A stretch of DNA of 64,000 nucleotides from Tillus elongatus (lineage: Eukaryota; Arthropoda; Insecta; Coleoptera; Cleridae): assembly GCA_964006375.1 (NCBI GenBank), contig OZ023268.1, positions 82,967,835 to 83,031,834 of the forward strand, in the 5' to 3' direction. The position numbers were made by a program, and so were the translations under genes. Shown here piece by piece: positions 11,176 through 23,782 of this stretch (position 1 is the stretch's first letter; each line of letters opens with the position of its first letter). The notes below the pieces were generated by a model. That model was not told where the DNA came from, ran no database searches, and saw only the letters and a program-made list of their open reading frames with translations.

Positions 11176-11289
11176 GAAAGTGTTTTTTATTTAAATTTGC
11201 AAACTATTTTCAAATGTCAACAGTATACAGCATTGTGCAAATTGATGTGAATACAGGCATATTTACATTAAATATAGTCTGTTGACAGG

Positions 11290-13342
11290 AAAAAAGTCTG
11301 GATGCAGCAAGTGTGTTATGGTAGTGAATTTTCATACAAATGTTTTTAATCGCAAATATGTATTTTTTTTAACGAGAGCAGGGATTTGGTTATGAGTATA
11401 ATCTATATGGGGTTTTTCATGATAGCTGTGCATTAGAACTTTGTAGAGTTCCCCCGAATATCCTCAATTTTGAATTCATGGTGTCGAGGGTAATTGGCAA
11501 CCGCCTTCCATTTAAAAATATTTTCAAGGTCACACCGCTTCCGGTTAAACCGGAAGTAACCATTAACTTTGTTAATTTAAATGTAATGCCCTATCTCTTA
11601 ATACAACTTTTCACATTTTTGGCACATATCAAAAATTGTGATATGGCATTTTTACCAACAAAAATTGGAGTCTAATGCAACTGGCGCATCCAGAGAGGTT
11701 TTCGTTTATATTATTTAATGAAAAAATCGAGATGCCGTACACAGGGCGCTCTCAAATAGTGACAGAATTTAAAAAAAATGAAACTTGTGTAACTCAATTG
11801 TTTCAAATAGATCGGTCTGTATTTTGTGTTTCAAAAGTGAAGGGCATAATAATAAATGTTTCATAAGTTATTGGAAAAAAATGTCTTCAGATTTTCGTCA
11901 AAAAATTGTTTGTAAATTTTCAGGCAAAAAACTTTTTTGGGAGTTTTGTCAAAAAGCTCGTTTGGTGAAATATGGTACATTGTTTCCATATACAGGGTTT
12001 TTTATGATAGCAGTGCATTAGAACTTTGTGGAGTTCCCGAATATAGTCAATTTTGAATTTATGGTGTCTGAGGTAATTTGCCTTTTCTTTGAAAATATTT
12101 TCAAGATCACATCAGTTAACCCGGAAGCCAACATTAACTGTTAATTTAAATGTAATACCCTATCTGTTAATACATATTCGGATTCCCCATAAAATTTTAT
12201 AAATATTTACTAAAAGTTGCCAATTATGACATTGCAAATCGTGGCTTTGCTGTTTTAAGAGGAAAATTAGATTTTAAAGTAATTTTTCCTTGACCTTTTA
12301 GCTCCAAAAAACTTTGTTTTTGTCTGTAACATACAATAGGTTTTGTTATCCACACAAAATATTTTGCTTTTGTGCGTTTTATCTGGTCATCAGTGGCACT
12401 AAATATTTTTTTTTAATGCCTATAGCTTTTTTTTCACCCTATAAATCTAAATTTTGGTACGTAGTTTACTTTTTGTGACACAAACCAGCACACCAAATTT
12501 GGTTCCCCTAACTTTGTAATTTCTAGAAATGTAAATTTTTTTCGAATGAAAACACAAAACTTTCTGGGAAAACTGGGCTGATTTTCTTGGCTAACGCACT
12601 TATCCAGGCCATTTACAATAGGAAGGTATTTACCAAATTTGATCAAAATCAGCCTCTTATTTTTTGAGTTATCAGTGTGATTTTTTGCAATTCTCATTGA
12701 TTTCATATTATATTTTGTCATCTCGAAACCACACCTGAATGACAGCCTCAATCAACTTACTTTTTGTTATACAATCTATTTTTAGCAATTTGGCCTTGCA
12801 TATAGACCACAAAGTTCTCAATAGGATGGGAGCATTTTTTTTTTGGACAGCCTAAACAATCTCGTTCTAGAGAAAACGAACCAGTTTTACCTAATTTGTC
12901 ATAAAGATCTTCGAATAGTTTGTGATTCGTCTGTATTCTGTTTGAATCCTTTTCAGCATACATTCTGAATGCCTTATGTCTAATTGAAATTAGATCTAGG
13001 CCCATAAATAATAAAATTCTGGACGCATCAAGTGCGTTCTGGTAGCGAATTTTCTTTAAATGCTACAAATTTGAATAGCTCAATTTGCTATTAACTTATA
13101 AGGTTGACCAAGAAACCGTTTTTTCGGGAACACTTTAAATTTACTTTCGGAAATTTTTGTAGATTTTCAAACAATAGAGTTATTTTGATGAAATATGGCA
13201 CATTTTGTTTCTACTATATAGGTTATACTGGTAACCAAATTTGATGCCTGATTCCTAAAAAAAAAACACACATATTTGGTATTAAAAACAGTTTTATGAA
13301 AATTCACTACCAGAGCGCACTTGCTGCCTCCAGACTTTTATT
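11290..13342. mobile_element. Large TIR element (GATGCAGCAAG family)
   Basis: Left end has GTCTGGATGCAGCAAGTG followed by TTATGGTAGTGAATTTTC. Right end (13295-13340) is its reverse complement with minor changes. Comparable end pairs bound 13012-13342, 19126-20115 and 29981-30311. The interior repeats short AT-rich modules (for example ATAGCAGTGCATTAGAACTT at 12008 and nearly the same at 11420) and has no recognisable gene. It could be one 2-kb element or a small one (13012-13342) beside a lone left end. Confidence 0.55.
13012..13342. mobile_element. ~330-bp MITE, GATGCAGCAAG family
   Basis: Both ends are inverted copies (TTCTGGACGCATCAAGTGCG and the mirrored CGCACTTGCTGCCTCCAG). The interior (GCTCAATTTGCTATTAAC, then AAGGTTGACCAAGAAACC, then GGTTATACTGGTAACCAAAT) aligns along its length with 29981-30311. 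Confidence 0.8.
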
Positions 13343-14764
13343 TGTTACGAGTGGTGCATATAAACTGCCATCGAAGTTTGAAAACCAATAATTTTGTGTA
13401 AAATACAAAAACTTGCTTCCAAGAAACAAGAAAGTCATTTCTCGTAAAGGTTCGGCTTTAACTTAGGTAATCAGAATCAGTTTATGAAATATCATCTCAG
13501 GCAAGTTTTGATACATATAAAAGTAAGAAGTTGTATAGAACGGCTTAGCATTGTAATAACTGTAACTAGGTCGGTAGGAATATAATATTTGTGAATTCGA
13601 TGCTAGATACTTCACAATGAAATGTTTGAAATATTCTTCTGTTTTAAAAAATAGATAATGGAAATAAACCTAAGTTGAGATATTATTGATGAATGCTTAC
13701 TGTTTAATTTGCGAAAAGGCAGTAGGATAGGTATTCCAGCTAAAACTGGAAGTTGTTGACCAATAGACATTTCTAACACAAATTTCACTACTGTATAATT
13801 GCGAAAAATAATATAAAAACAAACCTGTAATTAAGCGAATAAAAGCTCCTAATTAACAAAAACGTATAAATTATTGAGATATAACTAGTTTAGAGGTGTG
13901 CTTAGGTAGGGACCATGCAAAAGCTGAAAATTCAATAATAATTCCCTTTATTTCACAAAGTTTTAGTGACTAGGTACTAAATTGACATTTCACAACTAAC
14001 AATAGCAAACTGATAACCTAACTGCTCGATGCCAGCTCCATAGAAACACCATTGAAACGAGAAAGCGGAATTGGCATCCGAATGTATAACATATGTCAGC
14101 GAGTACGGTGTACGTTGCTAGGCAATGTTTGCGCATCTGACGATTTACACATAACGTTCACTATTTCTTATTGGTCAAGCTCTTGCTACTAAGGATATTG
14201 AATAACTACAGAAGATAATGTTGTTTGATGGTTCTGAGCCATGCTAATAATTTAAAAATATTCAAGTAATGATACAGTAGCCCCACACACGGATATTTCT
14301 ACAACTACCATTTTGAATCCTGCTCTTAATTAAAGGTCAATTGTAAAATATCAAACGTTGTACACGTCTCCATCTATAACATTTTGTGTTAACTAGAGCA
14401 GTCGTGACAACATACTACCTGGTTCCGCACCGAGATGGCATCCCTGTCGTACATCTCCTCAGTGTTTTACATGCGGATATGTTCCAATAATGTAACTTCC
14501 ATTGTTTTCTATCTACGATTTATTTAAATAGCATAGCAGTACAGGTAACATCATCTGTCTTTGTCTAACATTGTAGATGTAAAGTGATGTCGAGGATTAT
14601 TTTAATATTAATTTAGAATAACTTTATTTTTTTTTTGATCAAAAGACTTGAAAACTGGTACACAGCGACGTCTGTCTATGTTGTTTTAAGTTGTAAATTT
14701 TAGTTTCAATCACTTAAACAATTTAAGAGATATTGCGTTTAAAAATATATTTTTTAATTTTTTG
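13343..14764. other. Intron sequence without clear genes
   Basis: No coding signal. Around 14385-14440 there is a short match to the insert at 52471-52636 (GTGACAACATACTACCTGGT and TTCCGCACCGAGATGG). The rest is AT-rich and unassigned. Confidence 0.5.
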
Positions 14765-15200
<436 letters not shown>

Positions 15201-15216
15201 TTCCTGATTGTTTCAG

Positions 15217-15531
15217 AGGAAGACCATTCTCCTATAATCCAGGTCTGGGACCTACGGTTTGCTACTTCCCCTCTGAAATCTTTGGAACACCACCAGCGTG
15301 GTGTCCTCTCCATAGCCTGGTGTCAAGATGATGCAGATTTGCTTGTCAGCAGCGGCAAGGATAACTTTGTGCTCTGTTGGAACCCCAATTCAAGTAAGCC
15401 TGAAGAAGATCTGTCTGAAATAGCACACACCAACCAGTGGATATTTGATATAGCTTGGTGTCCAAGAAACCCAGCATTAGTGGCCTGTCCCAGTTTTGAT
15501 GGCCATGTTGCAATATATTCACTTATGGGAG
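15217..15531 (+). CDS. Sec31: Sec31 exon (WD40 repeats)
   Basis: Continues the beta-propeller: EEDHSPIIQVWDLRFATSP, then LEHHQRGVLSIAW, DLLVSSGKDNFVLCWNPNS and NQWIFDIAWCPRNPA, ending SFDGHVAIYSLMGG. This is almost residue-for-residue the WD40 region of animal Sec31. Acceptor TTTCAG and donor G|GTAAGA are canonical; length 315 nt, phase 1 in and phase 1 out. The intron before it is 4.0 kb and filled with TIR-type repeats and a TA tract. Confidence 0.96.
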
Positions 15532-15683
15532 GTAAGATAGATTATTACTATTATTATTATTATTATTCTAATTTACATAACTGATTGCATAACCACTAGT
15601 AACAATTTAAAATATCTACACTTTAAGCATGTACTCCCTTACTTTGGTTTTAAGCAACTTAACACTCGTAAGTGTTTTTAACA

Positions 15684-16728
15684 CAGTAGCGGCTCGTGCC
15701 TTAATGCATTGGGGGTGCGCAAGAAAAAAAAATTAAGGCCTCGCCTCTTTTTTCCCCGAAAAAGTATTATAAAAAAACCTACTACTAAACTTAATAATTA
15801 TTAACTACTTACCAAGTTTTCCTGTAGTTAGTTATAGGTTCACAATTCTGTCAACACTCAGCATTCACTTTAGTTTATAAGTTATAACATGACAGACCTA
15901 TACTTATTCCTTAAACAAAAAATCCATACGTCTATTTTTGATAGCCACAAACTGTTCTAAAACTCTTTCATCAATGTTCGGTATTTCAAATACAAAGTCC
16001 CTGTTTATTACCAACATTGCTAGTGTATTATGTCGATCATTCGACATGCTATTCACGAGGATCTAATCTATCGTAGTTATATTCCTTCTACTAACACTAT
16101 ATTTTAGACTATATTTAATTATCGTTGTTTCAATTACGTAATATTTTGCTGTATACAAATCAACAATAACATTGCTTTAAGAAAGATAATACGGTCCTGG
16201 CATAAAATGAGCGATTACGCCTGTGATTCGAGAACAGCATAACTGTATGCCGAGTCCCATCCTGGTCCGTTAGGCTGGAGCGATGTGGGCAAGGTCAAAT
16301 ATTCTATTCTCACAACATCAAAGGGCCGCCCTACAAGATTCAGTGCTGGGTCTTATTATGCTGTGCTGCAAGTGTGGAATTTTAAATCGCCAAACAGGTT
16401 TGCTTATTTGGTCGTTTTTGATGAAGATAGTCGATCATTTTGCATTGAAGTTTCCCATTTAGTTAGAGCGCCGAAGAATACACACCGACGCAGGACTCAG
16501 TGTATATGGATGTATATAACGTCGGCAACCATTAACACACTATACTTCTGATTCTGTATTAATGACTGCCGACTCTGCGATCCTCGATATACTAATTTTG
16601 TTTGTATTTGTAGAATGCAGGACGTAAAAAATAAAAATTTATTAAAATATAGCATAGCAAAAAGAATATTTTTTCCCGGCAGGCGGCAGTGCGCGCGCAC
16701 GGGCGCATTTATTGAGGAGCCGCTCCTG
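15684..16728. mobile_element. Non-autonomous hAT element with 8-bp TSD
   Basis: Left end CAGTAGCGGCTCGTGCC, right end reverse complement CAGGAGCGGCTCCTC; these are CAG-starting, hAT-like TIRs. Flanks 15676-15683 and 16729-16736 are identical (TTTTAACA), the 8-bp duplication expected of hAT transposases. The 1045-bp interior has no convincing ORF. Confidence 0.88.
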
Positions 16729-16949
16729 TTTTAACATCACCTGAAAGTGAGTTATTCTTTTAGCTCTGCTGCAAAAAAAAATTCCTACCTACTTTGTGTT
16801 ATGTTATGAAGTCACTGTTACGTCTTGTCCTATAATTGTGTTCCTCCTTAAAATATGTTTTTTATTCATTGTGGAACAGCCAAATTCAGTATCTCAATTA
16901 GTGAAAACTATTTCCCTACATTTAACCCCCTTTGAGTGACAGTTGCAAC

Positions 16950-18480
16950 CGCCAAATTTTTAATCATTTAAAGGTCTCCATTCTCTATTCGAAAGTGCTA
17001 TGGTTTCAAAAGTTATTGCCAAAATTAACAGTAAAAAAAAAGAAATTCATCTGATTGATGAACTTCGCTACAACACATTAAAAAATTAATAACTAATCGC
17101 GTTTTATTCTTTATAATGAAAAAAAGATTAATAAAAAACACATCAGTCTTTTAGGAGATGTTCAAAATCCTAATCACAAAAAAAATGTTTTCTAACGTTA
17201 AGCAACATCTGAGGCATGACCAACCTAACCTCAATCATCATTCTTCTTCTTAAAAGAGTTAAATCGCGTGAATTAATTTCGTATACCATACTTTTCATAT
17301 ATCCCCATAAAAAGAATGCTAATAGCATAAGATCGGGTGATCGTGCTGGCCATTCTAACGATCCTCGCCTCCCTATCCACCAATTTGGAAATATTAACTC
17401 GAGGTACTGCCGGACATTGATTCCGTAATGTGCTGGTACTCCATCCTGCTGAAACGATATGACATCTGCTGGAACTTGTGGGTTTGGTCGATCAGGATAT
17501 AAGTTTGCCAAAGTTGACACGACATTGTTTTGGAACAGTGCTAAATAATTATCTCCATCAAATTGCCATTAATAAAAATGTAGGAGATGTTTAAAATACC
17601 TGCCTTGGACGTATTGGCAGTAATCTGATCGTAAATAAAAATGTCTTCTAACGTTAATTAACATCTGAAGCGTGACCGACGTAATCGCAATCGTTATTCT
17701 ACATCTTAAGTCAGTTAAATCACGTAATTTACTTTTGAATACCATACATTTTACATATTCCCCATAAGAAGTCTATTAACATAAGATCAGGTGATTGTGC
17801 TGGCCATTATAACGATTCCCGCCTCCTTATCCACCGATTTGGAAATATTAGGTCCAGGTACTGCTGGACATTAATTTGGTTAAATCGCGTAATTTAGTTT
17901 TGAATCCCATACATTTCACATATCCCCAATAAGAAGAAGTCTATTAGCGTCAGATTGGGTGATTGTGCTGGCCATTCTAACGATTCCCGCCTCCTTATCC
18001 ACCGATTTGGAAATATTAGCGCCAGGTACTGCTCGACATTGATTTGGTAATGTGCTGGTACTCGATCCTGCTGAAACCATATCACATTCCCAGGAATTTG
18101 TGGGTTTGCTCGATTAGGATATAAGTTTGCCAAAGTTGGCATGATGTTATTTTGGAGCGCTGCTAAATAAATGATCTCTATTCAAATCTTTATCAATAAA
18201 AAAGGGATCAACAACATGGTTTCCAACTATTCCTGCCTAAATATTAACGTTTTCAGGGTATTGTGTATGTTATTCTCTCACCCAGTGTGATTTTCTTTAA
18301 ATCAGTAGCGACAATTTTGACAATTAGCATCGTCATTAGGTGTAAAACTGCATCAGAAAACAGAGCATGTTGGATAACATTGTTATCTAACATTTCCCTT
18401 ATTTGTTCAGAAAAAGATGTTCTTCTTTCAAAGCCGTCTTTTTTAACCTCCCGAGTTTGTATTAATTTCTAGGGATGCAT
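16950..18480 (-). pseudogene. Tc1/mariner-type transposase relic with tandem-duplicated 3' part
   Basis: Minus strand: the first acidic block (FSDAVLH, around 18345), WAGIVG-type sequence, then a C-terminal core FQQDRVPAHYQINV with WPAQSPNLTLIDFFL (17894-18142). A second copy of that core (FQQDGVPAHYGINVRQYLE and WPARSPDLMLLAFFLWG, 17170-17520) and an intermediate partial copy (about 17579-17880) lie downstream. The three copies share the CTAACGTTAA... and GGCCATTCTAACGATTCC segments. Many stops and frameshifts. Confidence 0.8.
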
Positions 18481-18624
18481 TTTATTGATTTTATTTTATT
18501 GATTATGTGGACGGCCTCCAAGTTCTTGGTAAAAGGTAATTTAGTAAATAGAATATTATTACTATTATTTTGTCACATTAAATTGGGATCCAAATAGTCA
18601 ACCAATTATTAATAATTGTTCTAG

Positions 18625-18785
18625 GCAAAACGCAACAGGTACAGACAAGCAGTAAAATAGCAGACAGTTTCCCAGGCATGGATGGATACGTTCAAGCACC
18701 AGCTCCCCAGCAAGTGGCTCCAGCAAGTTTAGACTTAATTAAACCACCAAAATGGTTAAAGCGACCTGTAGGAGCTAGTTTTGGG
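18625..18785 (+). CDS. Sec31: Sec31 exon (end of propeller, linker)
   Basis: Encodes a short variable linker (KTQQVQTSSKIADSFPG...) and then the conserved PPKWLKRPVGASFG that leads into the blade donated to Sec13. Acceptor TTCTAG, donor GGG|GTAAGT. Phase 1 in, phase 0 out. Only 53 bp of intron separate it from the next exon. Confidence 0.94.
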
Positions 18786-18838
18786 GTAAGTTCTTGCCAA
18801 TGTTAATTTGGTCACAACTTAATGCACTTATTTTATAG

Positions 18839-19028
18839 TTTGGCGGCAGGCTGATAACGTTTGGTTGTGATAAGTCTGTCATAGCTGAAATCCAGCACCA
18901 TACCCACCCAGGTCAACCCGTAGCTCTTACAAATCGGACTGTTGAAATCAGCCAGGTAATCACAGAACCAGAGCTGGTGCAGCATTCCACCTACTTAGAA
19001 CAAGCCTTACACTCTGGACAATTTAAAG
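18839..19028 (+). CDS. Sec31: Sec31 exon (Sec13-binding blade)
   Basis: Reads FGGRLITFG then a strand-rich stretch with LTNRTVEISQVITEPELV and STYLEQALHSGQFK. This matches the extra blade of Sec31 that completes the open propeller of Sec13 and the start of the alpha-solenoid. Acceptor TTATAG, donor G|GTATTA. Phase 0 in, phase 1 out. A 9.1-kb intron carrying two hAT elements and LINE debris follows. Confidence 0.94.
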
Positions 19029-19410
19029 GTATTATAAAGTTATTTATGGTAATAATGATAATAATAAAAATCTTTATTAGTCCCATAGGTGATCTCCATT
19101 TACAGAGCATTCTTAATAAGTAAAACATCTCGGGATGCAGCAAGTGCGTTATAGTAGTGAATTCTCATAAGAATGTTACACTATTAATATAGCATATTAC
19201 TAAAGTTAATACTTAAAATTTAAACAGACCTTGACAGGGTACCCAGGGACCCGGACCGGGAAAACCTGGAAAAATCAGGGAATGTGAAATACCCCCTAAA
19301 ATGTCAGGGATATGTCAGCGAAATTTGTGATTTTACTCAAATGTCATGAAAATCATTCAGTAGACCTGGAAATTATATATTTGTAAAATTTTGTCACTAG
19401 CAGATGCATT

Positions 19411-19441
19411 TTAGTGAATTTTCGTAGAAAAAATTCACTAA
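19411..19441. repeat. Hairpin TTAGTGAATTTT...AAATTCACTAA
   Basis: Nearly perfect 12-13-bp stem with a short loop. Equivalent hairpins: 2516-2547, 15158-15189, 24488-24518, 29636-29666. Confidence 0.75.
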
Positions 19442-19532
19442 TGGGGAGATCCCGACTTTTGAATATTCAAAAAAATTTTTGCAAATGAGCGCGAACTAGG
19501 ACCCTTAGAACCCATATCCGGGGTCAGTTTCA

Positions 19533-19642
<110 letters not shown>

Positions 19643-19935
19643 CGATAACTCAAAAAATAATGGGCCGATTTTGATAAAATTTGGCATGTACCTTTCTTTT
19701 GTAAATGGCTTGGATAAGTTCGTTAGTCAGGAAAATCGGACAAGGTTTTCCGGGAAAATTTTGAGTTTTCATTCAAAAAAAATTATTATCTCAAAAAATA
19801 ATTGGCCGATTTTTATAAAATTTGGCATGTGCCTTCCTTTTGTAAATGGCTTTGACAAGTTCGTTAATCAGAAAAATCGGACGAGGTTTTCCGGGAAAAA
19901 TTTGAATTTTCATTTGAAAAAAATTTTTCCTTAAA
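19643..19935 (+). repeat. Two tandem ~146-bp units
   Basis: 19643-19788 and 19790-19935 repeat the order CTCAAAAAATAAT, TTTATAAAATTTGGCATG, TTTTGTAAATGGCTT, AAGTTCGTTA, GGTTTTCCGGGAAAA with a few changes. Related single units appear near 12590-12690 and 14790-14880 in inverse orientation. Confidence 0.8.
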
Positions 19936-20115
19936 AAATAAAAAATCTATGATAACCAAATTTGGTAGGTAGGTTTACGATATAAAAAGTAAACTATACA
20001 CCAAAATTTAGATTTCTATGTTACAAGAAAGAAAAGTTATAATAAAATATTTTGTGCCAGATCATTTCTATGAAAATTCACTACCATAACGCACTTGCTG
20101 CGTCTAGGCTTTTTT

Positions 20116-21068
20116 ATTTTTATTTAATATATATTATATAAATTTTTTCACGTAAATAGTTTTCTCATACCTACGAAAATATATCTGATAACAATGCATC
20201 TTACCTTTGGTATTCATTCACATCATGCGCCGATATAAATAGCGTCTTCTTCTATCTCAGACATGTCTCATATGTACATCTCACTTGGACTATTCTTCCT
20301 TGAATGCATAGAATGCAAAATGCGTTTTATGTATTGGCCGGGTACAGCTCTGCCGTTAATGTGTTTATTCTATTTGTACCTTTATGATAATGTTGAAAGC
20401 TGCAAAATATTTGGCATTTGTATGTATGTAAACAGTATCTTTGTTTCATTTGTTCAGCGAGTTTTCATAAATAAAACTTTGCTTTTAGAGAGGTAACAAC
20501 TTTCGAATTTTCAAAAAAATAATTAATGGGCGCGAGTCTGAGCTTTTGGAACCCATTTCCCAGGCTTATTCAAATTTATATATACGAACAACATAGTTTG
20601 CAAAGTTTCTACGCCACCTAGAGACTTCTGGTTTGTTCCATTACATTCGAAAATTTTTCCCGGAGGCTAAGTTCATCGGCCAGTTATGAAAGTCAAGTTT
20701 TTCCATGAAAAAATTACAAATTTTCTTCTCGAAAATGCTATACATTATAAAATTAACGGAGTTAAGCATACTTATGTTTATGAGTATGTAAGTTTTTGGT
20801 TCGCAATTTTTATTTATTTTCTTCATAAAAAAAGTATTCGGGTGTGTGTGTTTTTTATTTTGAGTATTATGAAAAATGTACTGAAGGGAATTGGATTTTT
20901 GATGTCTGCTGGGTACCCTGCCTTGATGATCGGTTTTTGAGAGTTTTTAAGAATTTTTTTGAAAGTGTTACCATCGAGATCTTTCTATTATCGAAAAATA
21001 TTTTAATCTTGTGTTCAACAATGAACAAACTCCATTTTTTATGAAGCTAGAAAGGGAAAATTTGGTAT
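20116..21068. other. Intron sequence, fragmentary repeats only
   Basis: 20495-20580 resembles the segment between hairpin and TA tract (GGGCGCGAGTCTGAGCTTTT, then GGAACCCATTTCCCAGG). 20640-20730 resembles the CCGGGAAAA unit. No gene recognised. Confidence 0.5.
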
Positions 21069-21595
21069 ATCTAAGTTAGAGGTGTGCGAACGCATGTTTT
21101 GTTCGAACCGAATTATGAGTGAACCCAAGCAAAAATGCTGCCTCAAATTTTGAACCTCTAAAATAGTATCTGTAAGGTTCACAGTCGAACTTTGAACTTC
21201 TTAGAAATTCAAAATCGAACATCGAACTACCCAAAATTCTTCAGTGTTCATATGTCATTTCCTTAAATATAAAATATAGGAATATTGTAACATACAATAT
21301 TTGATATGTAAAAGATTTCCATTCTTTTTGCAAAAATGAAGGATTTGACAAATTTGCAGCTCGATTGGGTGAAAATGCCTTCCGGTGCTGATCGTTGTGG
21401 AGATGGGTCAAGGTTAAATCAAAAATACAAAAACAAAAAATATTTTAAACTTTTTTTAGATTTTTAGATAAGCTCAATTATAAATATGTTGTTGTTGTTA
21501 GGCATTGGCTAGGCAGTTTTAGCAAACAGGCTGAGAGGGTTCAAAGTGCGCATGATAGGTATAAAATAACCACTTAAAATTTGAACTGTCTCCTG

Positions 21596-23782
21596 GCGTG
21601 CGGTCAATGGAAGCAAGGGAAGCATTGCTTCCCTTAAAATAACGACTACATACCTAAACCGCATTATTTAAAATACCTTTTGTATTTTAAATATTAAATT
21701 TCAAATTCTGAAACTAATTTAATTATTAAAATTTTTATTTCGCAAGCTCACACACAATTATTTATTATGCATCATACTGAATTTGTATAAACGCTCCTAG
21801 CAAGGACGTCGTCCCAGTATATCAGCGAACAGCATGAACCTGATACTACGAGTGGATGCAATGACTTCAGTTAAACACACGTAGTCAGCAGGCAACTATA
21901 AGAAACCCTGGCTCCGCGCGTTGTACACGTATTTTTAGAACGTGTTGTACTAGGAAGACCCGATGCACGTACAAAGTAAATGTCTCTGATTATTTTGTAG
22001 ATATAAGCAGTTGACTAAGTTAAATACATTGGCATTTTATGATTATTAATATGGCTGCAAGTAGATCAGCTTTTAGCAGCGGCGACGGTGGGAGTGGGGA
22101 TTTACAAACTTTACAAACAAGTGATAATAATAACTGTGATTGTATTGTGTGTTTTTTGATAACCAAAGGATTTTCAGCTTTACCGTTTGCTGAAAAACTT
22201 GCTATTATTAATAAAGGTAGATCGAAACCTGCTCAAAAAACTTAAATACAAGATTTAAAACATGTACTCGACATTTCATCGCGGAAAAACTTATAAACAA
22301 TATGAATGGTTAACGGGTTGTGAAAACAGGAATAAACTGTTTTGTTGGCCTTGTCGTCTATTTGTGACTGAAAAGGGAGTGTGGAATAAAAATAGGTTTT
22401 CTGACTTGAATAATCTACATAAAGTAGTAAAAACACATGTTATGTCTAAAGCGCATTTACAGACCATTTAAAAATTAAATGTCTTTGGAAAAACATCGCC
22501 AACACACTAAACTGCTTGATAAAAACATAAACATATTAAAAAGACTTATTGATGTTGTGTGTTTTCTTGGTCAGCATGAATTGGGCTTCAGGGGCCATGA
22601 CGAAACAACTACATCTGCAAATAGAGGAAGCTTTCAAGACCTAGTTTCTTTAATAGCCAAATACGACATTTGTTTAAAAAACAGTCTAACGTTTTTCGCG
22701 GGACATTATTTTGATCAGAATTAAATCTGAGATTAAACAGACTCGTTTCATTGCTATCGTTCTAGATGAAACAACCGATGTAACTAATTTAAGTCAACAA
22801 CCTGTAGTAATACGCTACGTAAAAATGGATGGGAGTGTACAAGAAAGATTTTTAAGCTTTAAAAATGTGACAGAAGATCGTACTGCAAATGCTCTATATA
22901 AAATTGTGCTTAATATTATGAAAGATATTGAGAAGGCTGATAATAAATTAATTGCCCAAAGCTATGATGGGGCTGCTGTTATGGCCGAAAATTTAGGAGG
23001 TCTTCAAGCTAAAGTGCGGGAAACGATCTACAGTGCTCTATTTGTACACTGTTGTGCTCATAAATTAAATTTAATTATATCCCAATCTATAAATCATATT
23101 AAAGAATGTAAAGTGTTTTTTGCTACCTTAAGTAGAATGAATTTGATAAGTTCTTAGAAAAAACAATTGAATTAGGAGAAGTGGAGCCACGAAGAAAGCG
23201 TCTGCGCACTGATAATGTGGGAGACCTTTAAACTTCTTACCGCCGTCTTTTCTACGAAATGATAGATCAAATTCAGCAGCAAATTAACTGCAGATTTGAT
23301 CATCTCAGTGACCTGAAATTTCTTGAATTGTGTAATTTTGGAGGATTTAAAGGGATGCCTTTCCCAGAAGATTCAATTAAATCATTATTTTACCACTATG
23401 GACATTATTTTGACAAAGCCTTATTACGATCAGAACTTACAGTCATTTATGAAACTGATGTTATTGACACAAAAAATAACGCAAGTGAACTTATAACTTT
23501 TAACAATTAGTATTCCTGCTACTAGTGCATCTTTGGAACGAAATTTTTCTACATTGAAAAGTATCAAGAGTTTTGTTTGGAATTCAACAGGTCAGGAAAG
23601 ACTTTCCCAAATTTCAATTTTGTCAGTTGAAAATAAACTCGTCCAGGAAATGTCCCAGAATCCACAGTTTTATGACATTATTAACGAATTTGCCAAAAAC
23701 GACAGAAGACTTGAGTTACACTACAAATCGATAAATTTCTGAGAACTGCTTCCCTTATTTGAAATGTCACCGCACGCCCCTG
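21596..23782 (+). mobile_element. Nested ZMYM1-like hAT transposon
   Basis: Right end mirrored reads CAGGGGCGTGCGGT; left end GCGTGCGGT appears to have lost a few bases. The right flank 23783-23790 is CTCCTGAT and the left flank has CTCCTG. The uninterrupted relative at 38063-38070 carries a single CTCCTGAT (inverted), which is the empty site. The interior holds a broken hAT transposase. Confidence 0.85.
22039..23742 (+). pseudogene. ZMYM1-like hAT transposase, broken
   Basis: Collinear open blocks. The N-terminus contains CDCIVCFLITKGFSALPF. A TTF-type zinc-finger region (22262-22471) has YEWLTGCENRNKLFCWPCRL. The DUF4371-like catalytic core (22711-23157) has ARFIAIVLDETTDV-like TRFIAIVLDETTDVTN, QSYDGAAVMA and HCCAHKLNLIIS. 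The C-terminal dimerisation block (23533-23742) has ERNFSTLKSIKSF. Stops and shifts separate all blocks. A section is missing between about 23155 and 23230, so it is inactive. Confidence 0.85.

Noticed and set aside
12434..13005. Two minus-strand frames of 105 and 82 codons
   Set aside because: They lie across repeated modules also seen near 14.8 and 19.7 kb, with no recognisable domain.
13879..13900. TTTAGAGGTGTGCTTAGG as another hAT-like left end
   Set aside because: Only the first 13 bases match; no CGAAC-rich subterminal sequence follows.
20263..20496. 77-codon hydrophobic frame
   Set aside because: No motif, no splice context, surrounded by repeat fragments.
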